Shown: positions 51,944-60,680, counted from the stretch's first letter. The stretch is 64,000 nt of DNA from Dyadobacter arcticus (GCF_011762185.1 NZ_JAASQJ010000004.1:186001-250000); one strand, 5' to 3'. Translations and numbers: made by a program. The notes: a model not told the origin generated them from the letters alone.

Positions 51944-53263
51944 ATGAGTATCGAAACGATAGATTTAAAAACCAGGCTTATTACAGATTTTCACGCCCGT
52001 GAGTCAGTAATGAATGGTGAAGCTTCGTCTGAATTCCATCAGAAAAAACGTGCAGCCCTTGCCCAGTTTGATCGGTTGGGATTTCCTACGATCCGGAATG
52101 AGGAGTGGAAATATACCAGCGTAAAAGACCTGATTAGTGCTTCTTACAATTTTAATGCTGATACTACGGTAGGTTTGTCAGACCTGGAAGATCTGCGAAT
52201 TCCGGAACAGGATGCTAATATCATTTATTTTGTGAATGGGCATTATGCTGCCGGTTTGAGCAAAATGGTATCTCCTGAAACCGAAATTACAATCAGTTCT
52301 TTACCAGAAGCTTACAAGAAAAATCCGTCCTTAGTTAATTCTTATTTCAACGAATTGGCAAAGGAAGAGGTAGATGCGTTCACAGCATTGAATACGGCGT
52401 TTGCCCAGGATGGAATTTTCATTCATGTGCCAGACAATCAAACTGTTACTCATCCGATCGTGCTGCGCTTTGTAAGCGATGCCCGGGAGCAGAATGTGGG
52501 AAGCCAGCCAAGAAATATCATAGCTGTCGGCCGCAATGCACATGTGAAGATTGCGGAGGCATTCAGGACTTTGGGAAGTGCGCGTTCATTCACAAATGTG
52601 GTTACCGAAATATATGTTGGTGTAGAAGCGGGCGTGGAATACTATAAAGTGCAAAATGAAAGTGAAAATGCTTATCACATTGGCACCACCCAGGTTCGCA
52701 TGCTTGATCGCTCACAATTTTATGCGGGAACAGTCACTTTGAATGGTCGTTTCACACGGAATAACCTGAATATTATATTGGACGGTGAGCGTTGTGAGGC
52801 CCATATGTACGGTTTATACTTTCCGGACGGAACGCAGCACGTTGATAATCATACGGTTGCAGATCACAGAAAGCCTAACTCGGAAAGTAATGAGTTGTAT
52901 AAGGGTATCCTTCGGGACAGGTCGAAAGGCGTCTTTAATGGTAAGATCTTTGTGCGTCCTGATGCACAGAAAACCAATGCGTTTCAGTCGTGCAAAAACA
53001 TTGTGCTTTCACCTGAGGCGACGATGAACACCAAGCCGCAGCTCGAAATTTTTGCGGACGATGTGAAATGTTCACATGGAACTACTACTGGCCAGATCGA
53101 CGAAGAAGCATTATTTTATATGCGTTCACGCGGGATTTCAAGACCGGAAGCCATGGCGCTTTTAATGTATGCTTTTTGTGCGGATGTGGTATCTCAAATC
53201 AAAATCGATTCGATTCGGGAGTATCTGGAAGGCGTTATTGCCCAGAAACTCACTTCGAAGTAA
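51944..53263 (+). CDS. sufD: Fe-S assembly scaffold subunit SufD
   Basis: A 439-residue SufB/SufD-family protein. The N-terminal helical part (RAALAQFDRLGFPTIRNEEW) is followed by the parallel beta-helix with EAGVEYYKVQ-like repeats, and the C-terminal SufBD core has DDVKCSHGTTTGQIDEEALF and SRGISRPEAMALLMYAF. The two residues before ATG 51944 encoded by the longer frame begin with TTG and are not needed. It lies 17 bases after sufC and is followed by a terminator-like hairpin before sufS. Confidence 0.95.
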   Translation: MSIETIDLKTRLITDFHARESVMNGEASSEFHQKKRAALAQFDRLGFPTIRNEEWKYTSVKDLISASYNFNADTTVGLSDLEDLRIPEQDANIIYFVNGHYAAGLSKMVSPETEITISSLPEAYKKNPSLVNSYFNELAKEEVDAFTALNTAFAQDGIFIHVPDNQTVTHPIVLRFVSDAREQNVGSQPRNIIAVGRNAHVKIAEAFRTLGSARSFTNVVTEIYVGVEAGVEYYKVQNESENAYHIGTTQVRMLDRSQFYAGTVTLNGRFTRNNLNIILDGERCEAHMYGLYFPDGTQHVDNHTVADHRKPNSESNELYKGILRDRSKGVFNGKIFVRPDAQKTNAFQSCKNIVLSPEATMNTKPQLEIFADDVKCSHGTTTGQIDEEALFYMRSRGISRPEAMALLMYAFCADVVSQIKIDSIREYLEGVIAQKLTSK

Positions 53264-53298
53264 AATATTTCCCGGAATCTCCGGCACCTGATATTGCT

Positions 53299-53332
53299 GC
53301 CCAACCTTCAATTTTTTGGGTTGGGCTTTTTT
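53299..53332 (+). terminator. Intrinsic terminator between sufD and sufS
   Basis: gcccaacc (53299-53306) pairs perfectly with ggttgggc (53319-53326), followed by six T residues; the loop is itself T-rich. It lies inside the suf gene series, only 11 bases before the sufS ATG, leaving no space for a promoter after it. Partial read-through or an internal promoter within sufD would be needed to express sufS and the rest. Confidence 0.8.
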
Positions 53333-53343
53333 CTTAAACACGA

Positions 53344-54576
53344 ATGACGATGAGCAATTCCCTTGATATAAATTCCATCAGAAATGATTTTCCCATATTA
53401 AATGAGGTGGTAAATGGAAAGCAGCTTGTATATTTTGACAATGCGGCTACTACACAAAAACCGAGATTGGTACTGGACGCTCTTGCGGGTTATTATGAGC
53501 ATTATAATGCCAACATTCATCGGGGAATCCACCATTTAGCCGAAAAGGCGACCTCTGCATTTGAGCAGTCGCGACGAAGATTGCAGGCATTCCTGAATGC
53601 AGCCTATCCTGAGGAAATTATCTTCACTTACGGCACCACCGATGGGATCAACCTGGTCGCATCAAGCTACGGCAGGACATTCTTGAAAGAAGGCGACGAA
53701 GTGATTATCTCCACAATGGAACACCATTCGAACATTGTTCCCTGGCAAATGCTTTGCGAGGAACGGGGTTGCGTTTTGAAAGTGATCCCTATCAATGACG
53801 ATGGAGAGATATTGATGGATGAATATGAGAAATTGCTCACGGAACGCACCAAAATCGTTTCTGTCGTGCATGTTTCCAATTCTCTCGGAACAATTAATCC
53901 TGTCAAAGAAATCATTGAAAAGGCACATGCAGTAGGGGCCAAGGTTTTAATCGATGGCGCCCAGGCAAGTTCCCATCTAGAAATCAATGTGCAGGATCTT
54001 GACTGTGATTTTTACTGCCTATCCCTGCATAAAATTTACGGGCCGACCGGAATGGGGATTTTATATGGAAAGAGGGATTTATTAAACGCGATGCCACCAT
54101 ACCGTGGGGGAGGTGAAATGATCAAAGAAGTCACCTTTGAAAAAACCACTTACAACGAGCTCCCTTACAAATTTGAAGCGGGTACCCCGAATATCGCCGA
54201 TGTGGTAGCAGCAAAATTTGCATTGGATTACGTCGATAATCTTGGCAAACCGAATATTGCGGCGTATGAGAACAAATTGCTGACTTATGCCACCGAGGCA
54301 GTCGGTGAGATTGATGGTTTGAAAATTATTGGCAAGGCAAAACACAAAGTGAGTGTGTTATCATTCGTTATCGACGGCATTCATCATCAAGATATTGGCG
54401 TGTTGCTGGATCAACAAGGAATTGCAATTCGGACGGGGCATCATTGCACCCAACCGCTGATGAATCGTTTCAATATTACCGGAACCTCGCGCGCTTCTTT
54501 TGCTGTTTACAACACGATTGAAGAAATTGACAAGCTGATCCGGGGCTTGCATAAAGTGAAAAAAATGCTTGGATAA
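53344..54576 (+). CDS. sufS: Cysteine desulfurase SufS
   Basis: PLP enzyme that supplies persulfide sulfur to SufE and SufBCD. The 410-residue protein has the PLP lysine Lys230 in LSLHKIYGPTGMG and the sulfur-accepting Cys368 in RTGHHCTQPL, with the group II SufS spacing, plus NFDNAATTQKP-type N-terminal signature (VYFDNAATTQKP). Two in-frame ATGs (53344 and 53350) are usable. It follows the intra-operon hairpin and is 57 bases before the DUF5618 gene. Confidence 0.97.
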   Translation: MTMSNSLDINSIRNDFPILNEVVNGKQLVYFDNAATTQKPRLVLDALAGYYEHYNANIHRGIHHLAEKATSAFEQSRRRLQAFLNAAYPEEIIFTYGTTDGINLVASSYGRTFLKEGDEVIISTMEHHSNIVPWQMLCEERGCVLKVIPINDDGEILMDEYEKLLTERTKIVSVVHVSNSLGTINPVKEIIEKAHAVGAKVLIDGAQASSHLEINVQDLDCDFYCLSLHKIYGPTGMGILYGKRDLLNAMPPYRGGGEMIKEVTFEKTTYNELPYKFEAGTPNIADVVAAKFALDYVDNLGKPNIAAYENKLLTYATEAVGEIDGLKIIGKAKHKVSVLSFVIDGIHHQDIGVLLDQQGIAIRTGHHCTQPLMNRFNITGTSRASFAVYNTIEEIDKLIRGLHKVKKMLG

Positions 54577-54633
54577 TTTTGCTTAAATTGACCCATCCCG
54601 GGCCTTCCTATCAAAACTAAACTACATACACAT

Positions 54634-55014
54634 ATGCCCAACACAATACAAGAAGCAAAGCGTTATCTGGATAATGCAAAGGAGATTTTGAGAGAGAAAG
54701 CCGGAAAGGAAGATGGCTACTATCAGGACAAAAAATATGTTAAGCTGGCAGGACATGCTGCTTACACAGGTGTTTTGGTTGCCTTGGACGCGCTATTTGA
54801 CAATAATACCAAGCGGAGGAAAGATGTCGACTGGTACAAAGAGCGGATCGCAAAAATGGATAGAAAGGCTTTGAATGCTTTCAATGGGGCATATGACACG
54901 CTTCATTTGGCCATGGGTTATGACGGAAATTTGGTAGCCGAAGTTTCAACTGCAGGGATAAAAATGGCGGAATCGTTGATCAATTGGGTGGAAACTAAAA
55001 CAGCTGTCGCATAA
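54634..55014 (+). CDS. DUF5618 small helical protein in the suf operon
   Basis: A 126-residue, all-helical soluble protein resembling DUF5618: IQEAKRYLDNAKEILREKA, KYVKLAGHAAYTGVLVALDA, and DWYKERIAKMDRKALNAFN. The helical up-and-down pattern recalls HEPN folds, but no RX4-6H nuclease motif is visible, and function is unknown. It is inserted between sufS and sufE with 57 and 11 base gaps, on the same strand, so co-expression with sulfur transfer genes is likely. A role in Fe-S assembly is an inference from position only. Confidence 0.8.
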   Translation: MPNTIQEAKRYLDNAKEILREKAGKEDGYYQDKKYVKLAGHAAYTGVLVALDALFDNNTKRRKDVDWYKERIAKMDRKALNAFNGAYDTLHLAMGYDGNLVAEVSTAGIKMAESLINWVETKTAVA

Positions 55015-55025
55015 TTAATAGGACA

Positions 55026-55454
55026 ATGACGATAAACGCGATACAGGACGAACTAATTTCGGATTTTGAATTGTTTGATGACTGGGAGAGCAAGTACGAG
55101 TATATCATTGATCTCGGAAAACAGTTTCCCCCGCTGGAAGAGCAGTACAAGACGGAGGAGAATATTATTAAAGGCTGTCAATCCAAGGTTTGGCTGAATG
55201 CTTACATGGAAGGGGATCTTTTGAAGTTCGAAGCAGATAGCGATGCGATCATAGTGAGGGGATTGGTGAGTATGCTGGTTAAAGTATTATCAGGTCATAC
55301 TCCCGAGGAAGTCTCTAGAGCCGACCTTTATTTTATGGAAAGAGTGGGTCTACACCAACATCTTGCCCAAACAAGATCCAATGGGTTGGCGGCAATGTTA
55401 AAACAAATGAGAGCATACGGATTTGCATTTCAGGCTAAATCCATTAACGTTTAA
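55026..55454 (+). CDS. sufE: Sulfur acceptor protein SufE
   Basis: Accepts persulfide from SufS and hands it to the SufBCD scaffold. The 142-residue protein contains the acceptor Cys51 in ENIIKGCQSKVWL and the family segments DWESKYEYIIDLGKQFP, IIVRGLVSMLVKVLSG and GLHQHLAQTRSNGLAAML. Position after DUF5618 and before the DUF59 gene is the expected suf order. Confidence 0.96.
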   Translation: MTINAIQDELISDFELFDDWESKYEYIIDLGKQFPPLEEQYKTEENIIKGCQSKVWLNAYMEGDLLKFEADSDAIIVRGLVSMLVKVLSGHTPEEVSRADLYFMERVGLHQHLAQTRSNGLAAMLKQMRAYGFAFQAKSINV

Positions 55455-55476
55455 ATGATTAATATATAACTCCACA

Positions 55477-55788
55477 ATGTCAGATTCAGAACTAAGGGAA
55501 GAAGTAGTAAAGGCCATCAAGACCGTGTACGATCCGGAAATTCCGGTTGATGTGTATGAGCTGGGACTGATCTACGATTTAAAAGTTTTTCCCGTAAACA
55601 ATGTGTTTGTTTCCATGACACTTACTTCGCCATCTTGTCCATCCGCAGGAACATTGCCCGGAGAAGTTGAGCAGAAAATCAGGGAAGTAGAAGGCGTAAA
55701 CGACGTAAGCGTCGAACTTACATTCGATCCGCCATACACAACCGAAATGATGTCGGAAGAGGCCAAATTGGAACTAGGGTTCATGTGA
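55477..55788 (+). CDS. DUF59 metal-sulfur cluster assembly protein (SufT/PaaD-like)
   Basis: A 103-residue MIP18/PaaD-like protein of Fe-S cluster assembly. It has DPEIPVDVYELGLIYDLKV, the TLTSPSCPSAGTLPGEVEQK segment with the conserved cysteine, and VSVELTFDPPYTTEMMSEEA. Such proteins act in maturation of Fe-S targets. Encoded 22 bases after sufE; probably co-transcribed. Confidence 0.92.
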   Translation: MSDSELREEVVKAIKTVYDPEIPVDVYELGLIYDLKVFPVNNVFVSMTLTSPSCPSAGTLPGEVEQKIREVEGVNDVSVELTFDPPYTTEMMSEEAKLELGFM

Positions 55789-55841
55789 AACATGACTTCG
55801 GCTGTCGGTTATGGTATTTCGGCGCTTAATTTGAAATAATA

Positions 55842-55872
55842 AAAAGCTAACAGCCAATCGCTAAAAGCTAAA
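55842..55872. repeat. AGCTTTTAGC-type intergenic repeat, third site
   Basis: Two copies of the gctaa-type word (agctaacagcc and cgctaaaagcta) lie in the gap between the DUF59 gene and the bacilliredoxin. They match the inverse of the repeats at 4941-4969 and the arm at 5005-5033 (shared gctaaaagct). Confidence 0.5.
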
Positions 55873-55903
55873 AAACAAAACGATAACTTAAAACAACAAG
55901 AAT

Positions 55904-56332
55904 ATGTACCCACCACAATTAGTGGCCCCAATGAAAGCCGAGTTGGTTAATGTTGGTTTTCAAGACCTTACCTCTGCTGAGGAAGTTGACAATTTTATGC
56001 AGAATACAAAAGGAACAGCTTTGGTTGTTATCAACTCAGTATGTGGCTGCGCGGCAGGCGCTGCGCGTCCGGGTGTGAGAGCGGCTTTGACAAGAAGCGA
56101 TATCAAACCGGATCACCTGGCTACGGTTTTCGCGGGTGCTGACTTAGAGGCTACCGCCAAAATGCGCGAGTATACATTGCCTTATCCTCCGTCGTCACCA
56201 GCCGTGGCTCTTTTTAAAGATGGGGAATTGATCCATTTCGTGGAGCGTCATCACATTGAAGGCCGTTCAGCTGAAATGATTGCACAACATTTGCAAATGG
56301 CATTTGAAGAATTCTGTGCTGAGGAGGCATAA
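55904..56332 (+). CDS. BrxA/BrxB-family bacilliredoxin
   Basis: A 142-residue member of the bacilliredoxin (YphP/YqiW) family, thiol-disulfide proteins that remove bacillithiol from oxidised proteins or act as general reductants. The CXC motif is Cys47-Gly-Cys49 in INSVCGCAAGAARPG; MYPPQLVAPMKAEL at the start and VERHHIEGRSAEMIAQHL at the end are family hallmarks. It comes after a repeat-bearing 115-base gap, so it may be transcribed separately from sufE. A terminator follows. Confidence 0.92.
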   Translation: MYPPQLVAPMKAELVNVGFQDLTSAEEVDNFMQNTKGTALVVINSVCGCAAGAARPGVRAALTRSDIKPDHLATVFAGADLEATAKMREYTLPYPPSSPAVALFKDGELIHFVERHHIEGRSAEMIAQHLQMAFEEFCAEEA

Positions 56333-56353
56333 TTTCGCCAGGTCTAATTAATA

Positions 56354-56396
56354 ACGGCTACTTTCGAATAACTCAGAGAGTAGCCGTCTCTTTTTT
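56354..56396 (+). terminator. Intrinsic terminator after the bacilliredoxin gene
   Basis: acggctact (56354-56362) pairs with agtagccgt (56379-56387), a 9-bp perfect stem, followed by ctctttttt. It probably ends the suf transcript. Confidence 0.85.
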
Positions 56397-56422
56397 CAAT
56401 ACCTTTTCAATATTTCTCTACA

Positions 56423-57532
56423 ATGCGGGGACATCGTTTTTCGAAATTCATACCAGCGGAGCAAGGCGTAAATAGCAAATTTGATCAGCTGTTCGATATT
56501 TTCCAGCAATTGCTGTTAATGACTTCTGGAGATGTAAGCGAAGCTATGTCTTGGCTTAGCGAGCTCGACCGCCAATACACCTTGACGAATGATTCGTATG
56601 GTATCGGCGATTTTTTTGACGACCTGAAAAAGAAAGGTTATATCACTGAAGAAAAGGAAGAAGGAAAGAGTAAGATTGTAATGACACCCAAAGCCGAAAA
56701 AAGCATCCGGAAAAGTGCTCTGGATGAAATATTTGGAAAACTCAAAAGATCAAAAACAGGCGGAAACCATCATACGCCGCATTTGGGTGTGGGAGACGAG
56801 CTAAGCAGCGACATCCGCGACTTTCAGTTTGGTGATACGCTCGATCAGATCGCCATGACTGAATCCATCAAAAATGCACAGGTCAATCACGGTATAGGTG
56901 ATTTTATGCTGATGGAAAATGACCTGGAAGTCGTTGAACGGGAACAAAAAACAACGACTGCGACTGTCGTAATGATCGATATTAGCCACTCGATGATTTT
57001 ATATGGAGAAGATCGGATCACACCTGCCAAAAAAGTTGCGCTTGCATTGGCTGAGTTAATAAGAAGCAAATATCCAAAGGATTCATTGGACATTATCGTC
57101 TTTGGAAATGACGCCTGGCAGATCCAGATCAAAGACTTGCCTTATCTGGAAGTAGGCCCTTACCATACCAACACGGTAGCCGGGCTCGAACTTGCAATGG
57201 ACATTTTACGCCGCAAAAAAACCCGTAACAAGCAGATTTTCATGATAACCGACGGTAAACCGACGTGTTTGAAAGAAGGTATCCGCTACTACAAAAACAG
57301 TTTTGGCCTTGACAGAAAGATCATAAATAAAACCCTGACATTGGCAGCGCAGTGTCGTCGACTGGATATTCCGGTCACAACCTTCATGATTGCGACCGAT
57401 CCCTACTTGAAACAGTTTGTGCAGAATTTCACGCAAGTTAACAATGGCCGTGCCTATTACAGCAACCTGCAAGGACTGGGCGGATTTGTATTGGAAGATT
57501 TTCAGCGCAATCGCAGAAAGAACGTCAAGTAA
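56423..57532 (+). CDS. VWA-domain protein
   Basis: A 369-residue cytoplasmic protein. The C-terminal half holds a von Willebrand A domain with a full MIDAS: DISHSM (D-x-S-x-S), a Thr in HTNTVAG and the Asp in MITDGKP. The N-terminal third is helical and charged, with a winged-helix-like segment (about 55-100). Family members are usually encoded beside a Mg-chelatase-like or MoxR AAA+ ATPase, but none is adjacent here. It may therefore act with an unlinked partner; function unknown. Its stop is 6 bases from the end of the convergent PIG-L gene. Confidence 0.83.
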   Translation: MRGHRFSKFIPAEQGVNSKFDQLFDIFQQLLLMTSGDVSEAMSWLSELDRQYTLTNDSYGIGDFFDDLKKKGYITEEKEEGKSKIVMTPKAEKSIRKSALDEIFGKLKRSKTGGNHHTPHLGVGDELSSDIRDFQFGDTLDQIAMTESIKNAQVNHGIGDFMLMENDLEVVEREQKTTTATVVMIDISHSMILYGEDRITPAKKVALALAELIRSKYPKDSLDIIVFGNDAWQIQIKDLPYLEVGPYHTNTVAGLELAMDILRRKKTRNKQIFMITDGKPTCLKEGIRYYKNSFGLDRKIINKTLTLAAQCRRLDIPVTTFMIATDPYLKQFVQNFTQVNNGRAYYSNLQGLGGFVLEDFQRNRRKNVK

Positions 57533-57538
57533 CGCTTA

Positions 57539-60013
57539 TTACTTTTTACCAATAGAAATCATATTCGCAAATAACCGGTACGCTCCGGTAACACCTGCTG
57601 GCAGCTCGCGAAAGAAGGATAATCCTGTATAAATGTAATGTCCCTTACCATATTGGGCATAGAGTACACTGCCATCTTTTGGGGTTTCATCTTTGTCATT
57701 TGCTGAAAAAATCGCTTGATAGTCTTTCTTATCCCACTTCTGGGCAAAGTATAGCCCTCTCTCCTGGATCCAACCCTGGAAATCTTTTTCAGTGATTTTA
57801 TTGGGGTAGTTCAAAAGCGGGCTTTCGGGATTCAATGGGCGCATTTCAGCATCTTCTTCTGTAACTCTTTCCCTGCCAAGCTCAATGTTAAATGGCCCGA
57901 TCTTCTTTACTTTCAGAGCAGGTATGGTGTATTGAACGACCATTGTCCCGCCATTTTTAACATAATCCATTAATTTCTCTTGATAATTGGGCAGATAATC
58001 TTCTGTATTGTAAGCCCGCACACCCACAACAATGGCATCAAAACCATCCAAGTTTTTGGACAAACCTGCCTCATTGAGCATGGTTACCTGACAATCCATC
58101 TGGCGTAAGGCTGTGGGTACATCATCCCCGGCGCCAGCAATGTAGCCAATGTTCTTCGCGGTGGTTTTTACATCAATTTTTGCCAACCTTGCTTCGGATA
58201 CGGGAAAAATGGTTTGACTCGGGATATGCGGATATGCAATGGTTTTAATCGATTTGTCGTAGGTTTTTCCGTCAATTGTCGCAATAGCTTTAACCGTAAT
58301 TTCTTGATTACCAACTGGTGGTGTGATCAGAAATGTGAAAGATTGTTGCTGATATTTGTTAGGCAGATCGAAGTCGGCGGATTCGGGAACCGACTTCCAA
58401 CCAACAGCCAGTTGTAAACTCACGGAGCCTTTCACCTGATCATGTTGTGCCTGCACAACCATTGTAATCGTTTTCGGATCTGCGGAGGAGAAGATGTAAA
58501 CGGGTTCAATAATACTTGCGGTCACCGCCGGCCTAATTTCAAACGGTCGATAAATTTCTCCGTCCGCAGGATCTGTAAATTTGTAGATCCAGGGTCGTGT
58601 TATGCTGAATATTTGCCCGCCGATCTCGAAATTAAAAGTTGTCTTTGTTTCAGGCCTATTCTCGGGATAACCTATATCCTGCTGATTATCAATCTGAAAT
58701 GTTCCTTTTTCCAATGGTTTTTCAAGCCAGTAGGGTTGACTGATTTTCAGGTTCGAGGGCAAAGTGGGCTTAGATTGAAAGGAATAAATGTTATTGATAT
58801 TCAAAGTGAGATTTGACAGGCTGTCTTGCCCTTTTCCTGTGAAATTCATTGAAATAAGCTTGACCGGATAGTCGGATCTCTTTACGACTGAGATGCGAAC
58901 AGATACATTATCGCCGGCAACAGCAGAAAAATTATCCGGATTGGTTTCAAACCACAAGCCCGCACATTGCAGGATCAAATCCTTAACTTCATCTATTTTT
59001 GCTTTGATATATGTGTCAGAAGAATCGAGCTTACTCAGTTCTGCATTCACTTTCAGCAAGTCGGGGATTGATGCAGACGGTTTGCTGACGGAGAAATTTT
59101 TGATAGTCTGAGAAACCAGCGTTTGTATCTTTTCGCCTCCCTTAATTCTTTTCCAGGAAGTATCAACGCCATCAAAAAGGCTTTTTTCGGCTTGTTGCCC
59201 TGCTTTGTGTAAGAAATAATCTGTTCGCAATCCGCGCTGGGGTGAACTGCCAAAACCCTGGCTTTTGTGCTGACTACGACTTTGCGCAGCGATTTCGGTA
59301 TATGATTTTCCTAGAACAGGATTGAAACCACCGATTTCAATGGAAATGTATGGGTTCTTTTCTTCGGTAGGTTGATTATTGGTAAAATTGGGTGTGTAAC
59401 TGTTCCAAACCACTCGTTTTGCCTGCCAGGGTTTTACAAATTTGAGCTGCTCCGGATATGCTTTGGGATCTGCTGCCAGCCCGAAACCTTCTTCCGCCAG
59501 ATATGCTGAAGTCTGATGGTGTCCGTGGCCAGCGCGTGGATCGGGCGGGAATCTGGTGATGATCACGTCCGGACGAAACTTGCGGATCATCCACACCACA
59601 TCGCCCAATACCTTGTCCTTGTCCCAAAAATTCAATGTTTCCTCCCGCGTTTTTGAAAAACCAAAATCGTAGGCCCTGGAAAAAAACTGCTGTGCGCCGT
59701 CGATCCTTCTCGCTCCCAATAATTCCTGCGTCCTGATCACGCCAATGTTGTATCCTTGTTCAGCGCCAATCAGGTTTTGACCGCCATCTCCACGGGTTAG
59801 TGAAAGATAGCCAGTTCTAACCAACTGATCTTTCGACAGATACGAGAGCATTAAAGTATTCTCATCATCGGGATGCGCGGCAATGTAAAGCACCGAACCC
59901 AGCACATTAAGCTTCCTAATATTTTGAAAAATTTCACTCGAAGAAAGTGAAGGAACTTGGGCAGATAATTTTAATGTGAAGAGGAGTAGGAGGAAGAAGG
60001 AAAATCTCTGCAT
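57539..60013 (-). CDS. Large secreted PIG-L family deacetylase
   Basis: An 824-residue exported protein with signal peptide MQRFSFFLLLLFTLKLSAQ. The N-terminal ~260 residues form a zinc-dependent LmbE/PIG-L domain: AAHPDDEN (46-52), LTRGDGGQNLIG and RAGHGHHQTSA. These catalyse deacetylation of N-acetylglucosaminyl compounds in other families. The remaining ~550 residues look like beta-sandwich modules and a glutamine-amidotransferase-like region near the C-terminus (VVGVRAYNTEDYLPNYQEKL; YGKGHYIYTGLSFFRELPAG). No C-terminal sorting domain is seen. Substrate unknown; the size and secretion suggest an extracellular or periplasmic glycan. Confidence 0.87.
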   Translation of the reverse strand: MQRFSFFLLLLFTLKLSAQVPSLSSSEIFQNIRKLNVLGSVLYIAAHPDDENTLMLSYLSKDQLVRTGYLSLTRGDGGQNLIGAEQGYNIGVIRTQELLGARRIDGAQQFFSRAYDFGFSKTREETLNFWDKDKVLGDVVWMIRKFRPDVIITRFPPDPRAGHGHHQTSAYLAEEGFGLAADPKAYPEQLKFVKPWQAKRVVWNSYTPNFTNNQPTEEKNPYISIEIGGFNPVLGKSYTEIAAQSRSQHKSQGFGSSPQRGLRTDYFLHKAGQQAEKSLFDGVDTSWKRIKGGEKIQTLVSQTIKNFSVSKPSASIPDLLKVNAELSKLDSSDTYIKAKIDEVKDLILQCAGLWFETNPDNFSAVAGDNVSVRISVVKRSDYPVKLISMNFTGKGQDSLSNLTLNINNIYSFQSKPTLPSNLKISQPYWLEKPLEKGTFQIDNQQDIGYPENRPETKTTFNFEIGGQIFSITRPWIYKFTDPADGEIYRPFEIRPAVTASIIEPVYIFSSADPKTITMVVQAQHDQVKGSVSLQLAVGWKSVPESADFDLPNKYQQQSFTFLITPPVGNQEITVKAIATIDGKTYDKSIKTIAYPHIPSQTIFPVSEARLAKIDVKTTAKNIGYIAGAGDDVPTALRQMDCQVTMLNEAGLSKNLDGFDAIVVGVRAYNTEDYLPNYQEKLMDYVKNGGTMVVQYTIPALKVKKIGPFNIELGRERVTEEDAEMRPLNPESPLLNYPNKITEKDFQGWIQERGLYFAQKWDKKDYQAIFSANDKDETPKDGSVLYAQYGKGHYIYTGLSFFRELPAGVTGAYRLFANMISIGKK

Positions 60014-60039
60014 GTCAATTTAGATTATGGTGGTAATGT

Positions 60040-60666
60040 TCAAATGGTCCAGGTAAGGACATAATCATCAAAATTTTCATACTGCACACGGACCATTTCA
60101 GAACGATTTTGATTTATTAGGTTAACTTCAATCAGGCCTTTTTGGTTGCCTGAAAATGAGTTAGTGAGGATATGTTTTTTTAAATCCAGATCCAGGTTAC
60201 CCGCATATTTAAAAACGGATTCCTTTGCCGACCAAATGGTGTGGAGCAGAACGTTGTTTTCAAGATCTGCCCAATCCATTTCTGTTTCGTGCAAAAAGTA
60301 ATCGGCGCCTTTTGCAATTGACAGTTTAAGTTTCTGAATGTCAATGCCAACCGGGTTATTTTTGTCCAGATACACCGTCACATACGAACCGGAATGCGAC
60401 ATGGAAATCGACGTTTCATCGCCAAGAATAAAAGGTTTTCGATGATCGTCGTAACCTATCTCCACATTTCGTTTCATCATGTTGTTCAGGAGAACGCGGC
60501 AGGCGAGCCACTCCTGTTTCCTAATATCGGTCTTTTTCTCATCGAAGACTTTCTGATCTGCGACTGACAAATGGAGTAAATTCCGCATTTCTTCCCAGGT
60601 TTCGGTGACCTGCCAAAGTCCGAGCAATGCATCTTCTGAAATCCTTTTTATATAACTGATCCCCAT
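60040..60666 (-). CDS. 4'-phosphopantetheinyl transferase superfamily protein
   Basis: A 208-residue Sfp-type transferase that adds the pantetheine arm to acyl- or peptidyl-carrier proteins. From ATG 60666 it opens with GISYIKRISEDALLGLWQVTE; the Mg and CoA residues are in VGIDIQKLK and IWSAKESVFKY, both complete. The longer frame start at 60705 is not needed. It is divergent from the C45 acyltransferase gene with 57 bases between, and it is a normal companion of polyketide/fatty-acid secondary metabolism; no carrier protein is in the window. Confidence 0.9.
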   Translation of the reverse strand: MGISYIKRISEDALLGLWQVTETWEEMRNLLHLSVADQKVFDEKKTDIRKQEWLACRVLLNNMMKRNVEIGYDDHRKPFILGDETSISMSHSGSYVTVYLDKNNPVGIDIQKLKLSIAKGADYFLHETEMDWADLENNVLLHTIWSAKESVFKYAGNLDLDLKKHILTNSFSGNQKGLIEVNLINQNRSEMVRVQYENFDDYVLTWTI

Positions 60667-60672
60667 TATTGT

Positions 60673-60680
60673 TAATTTTG
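60673..60680 (+). promoter_or_regulatory. Candidate -7 element for the C45 operon
   Basis: taattttg matches TAnnTTTG exactly 44 bases upstream of the ATG at 60724, in the divergent gap. -33 box not evident. Confidence 0.35.
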
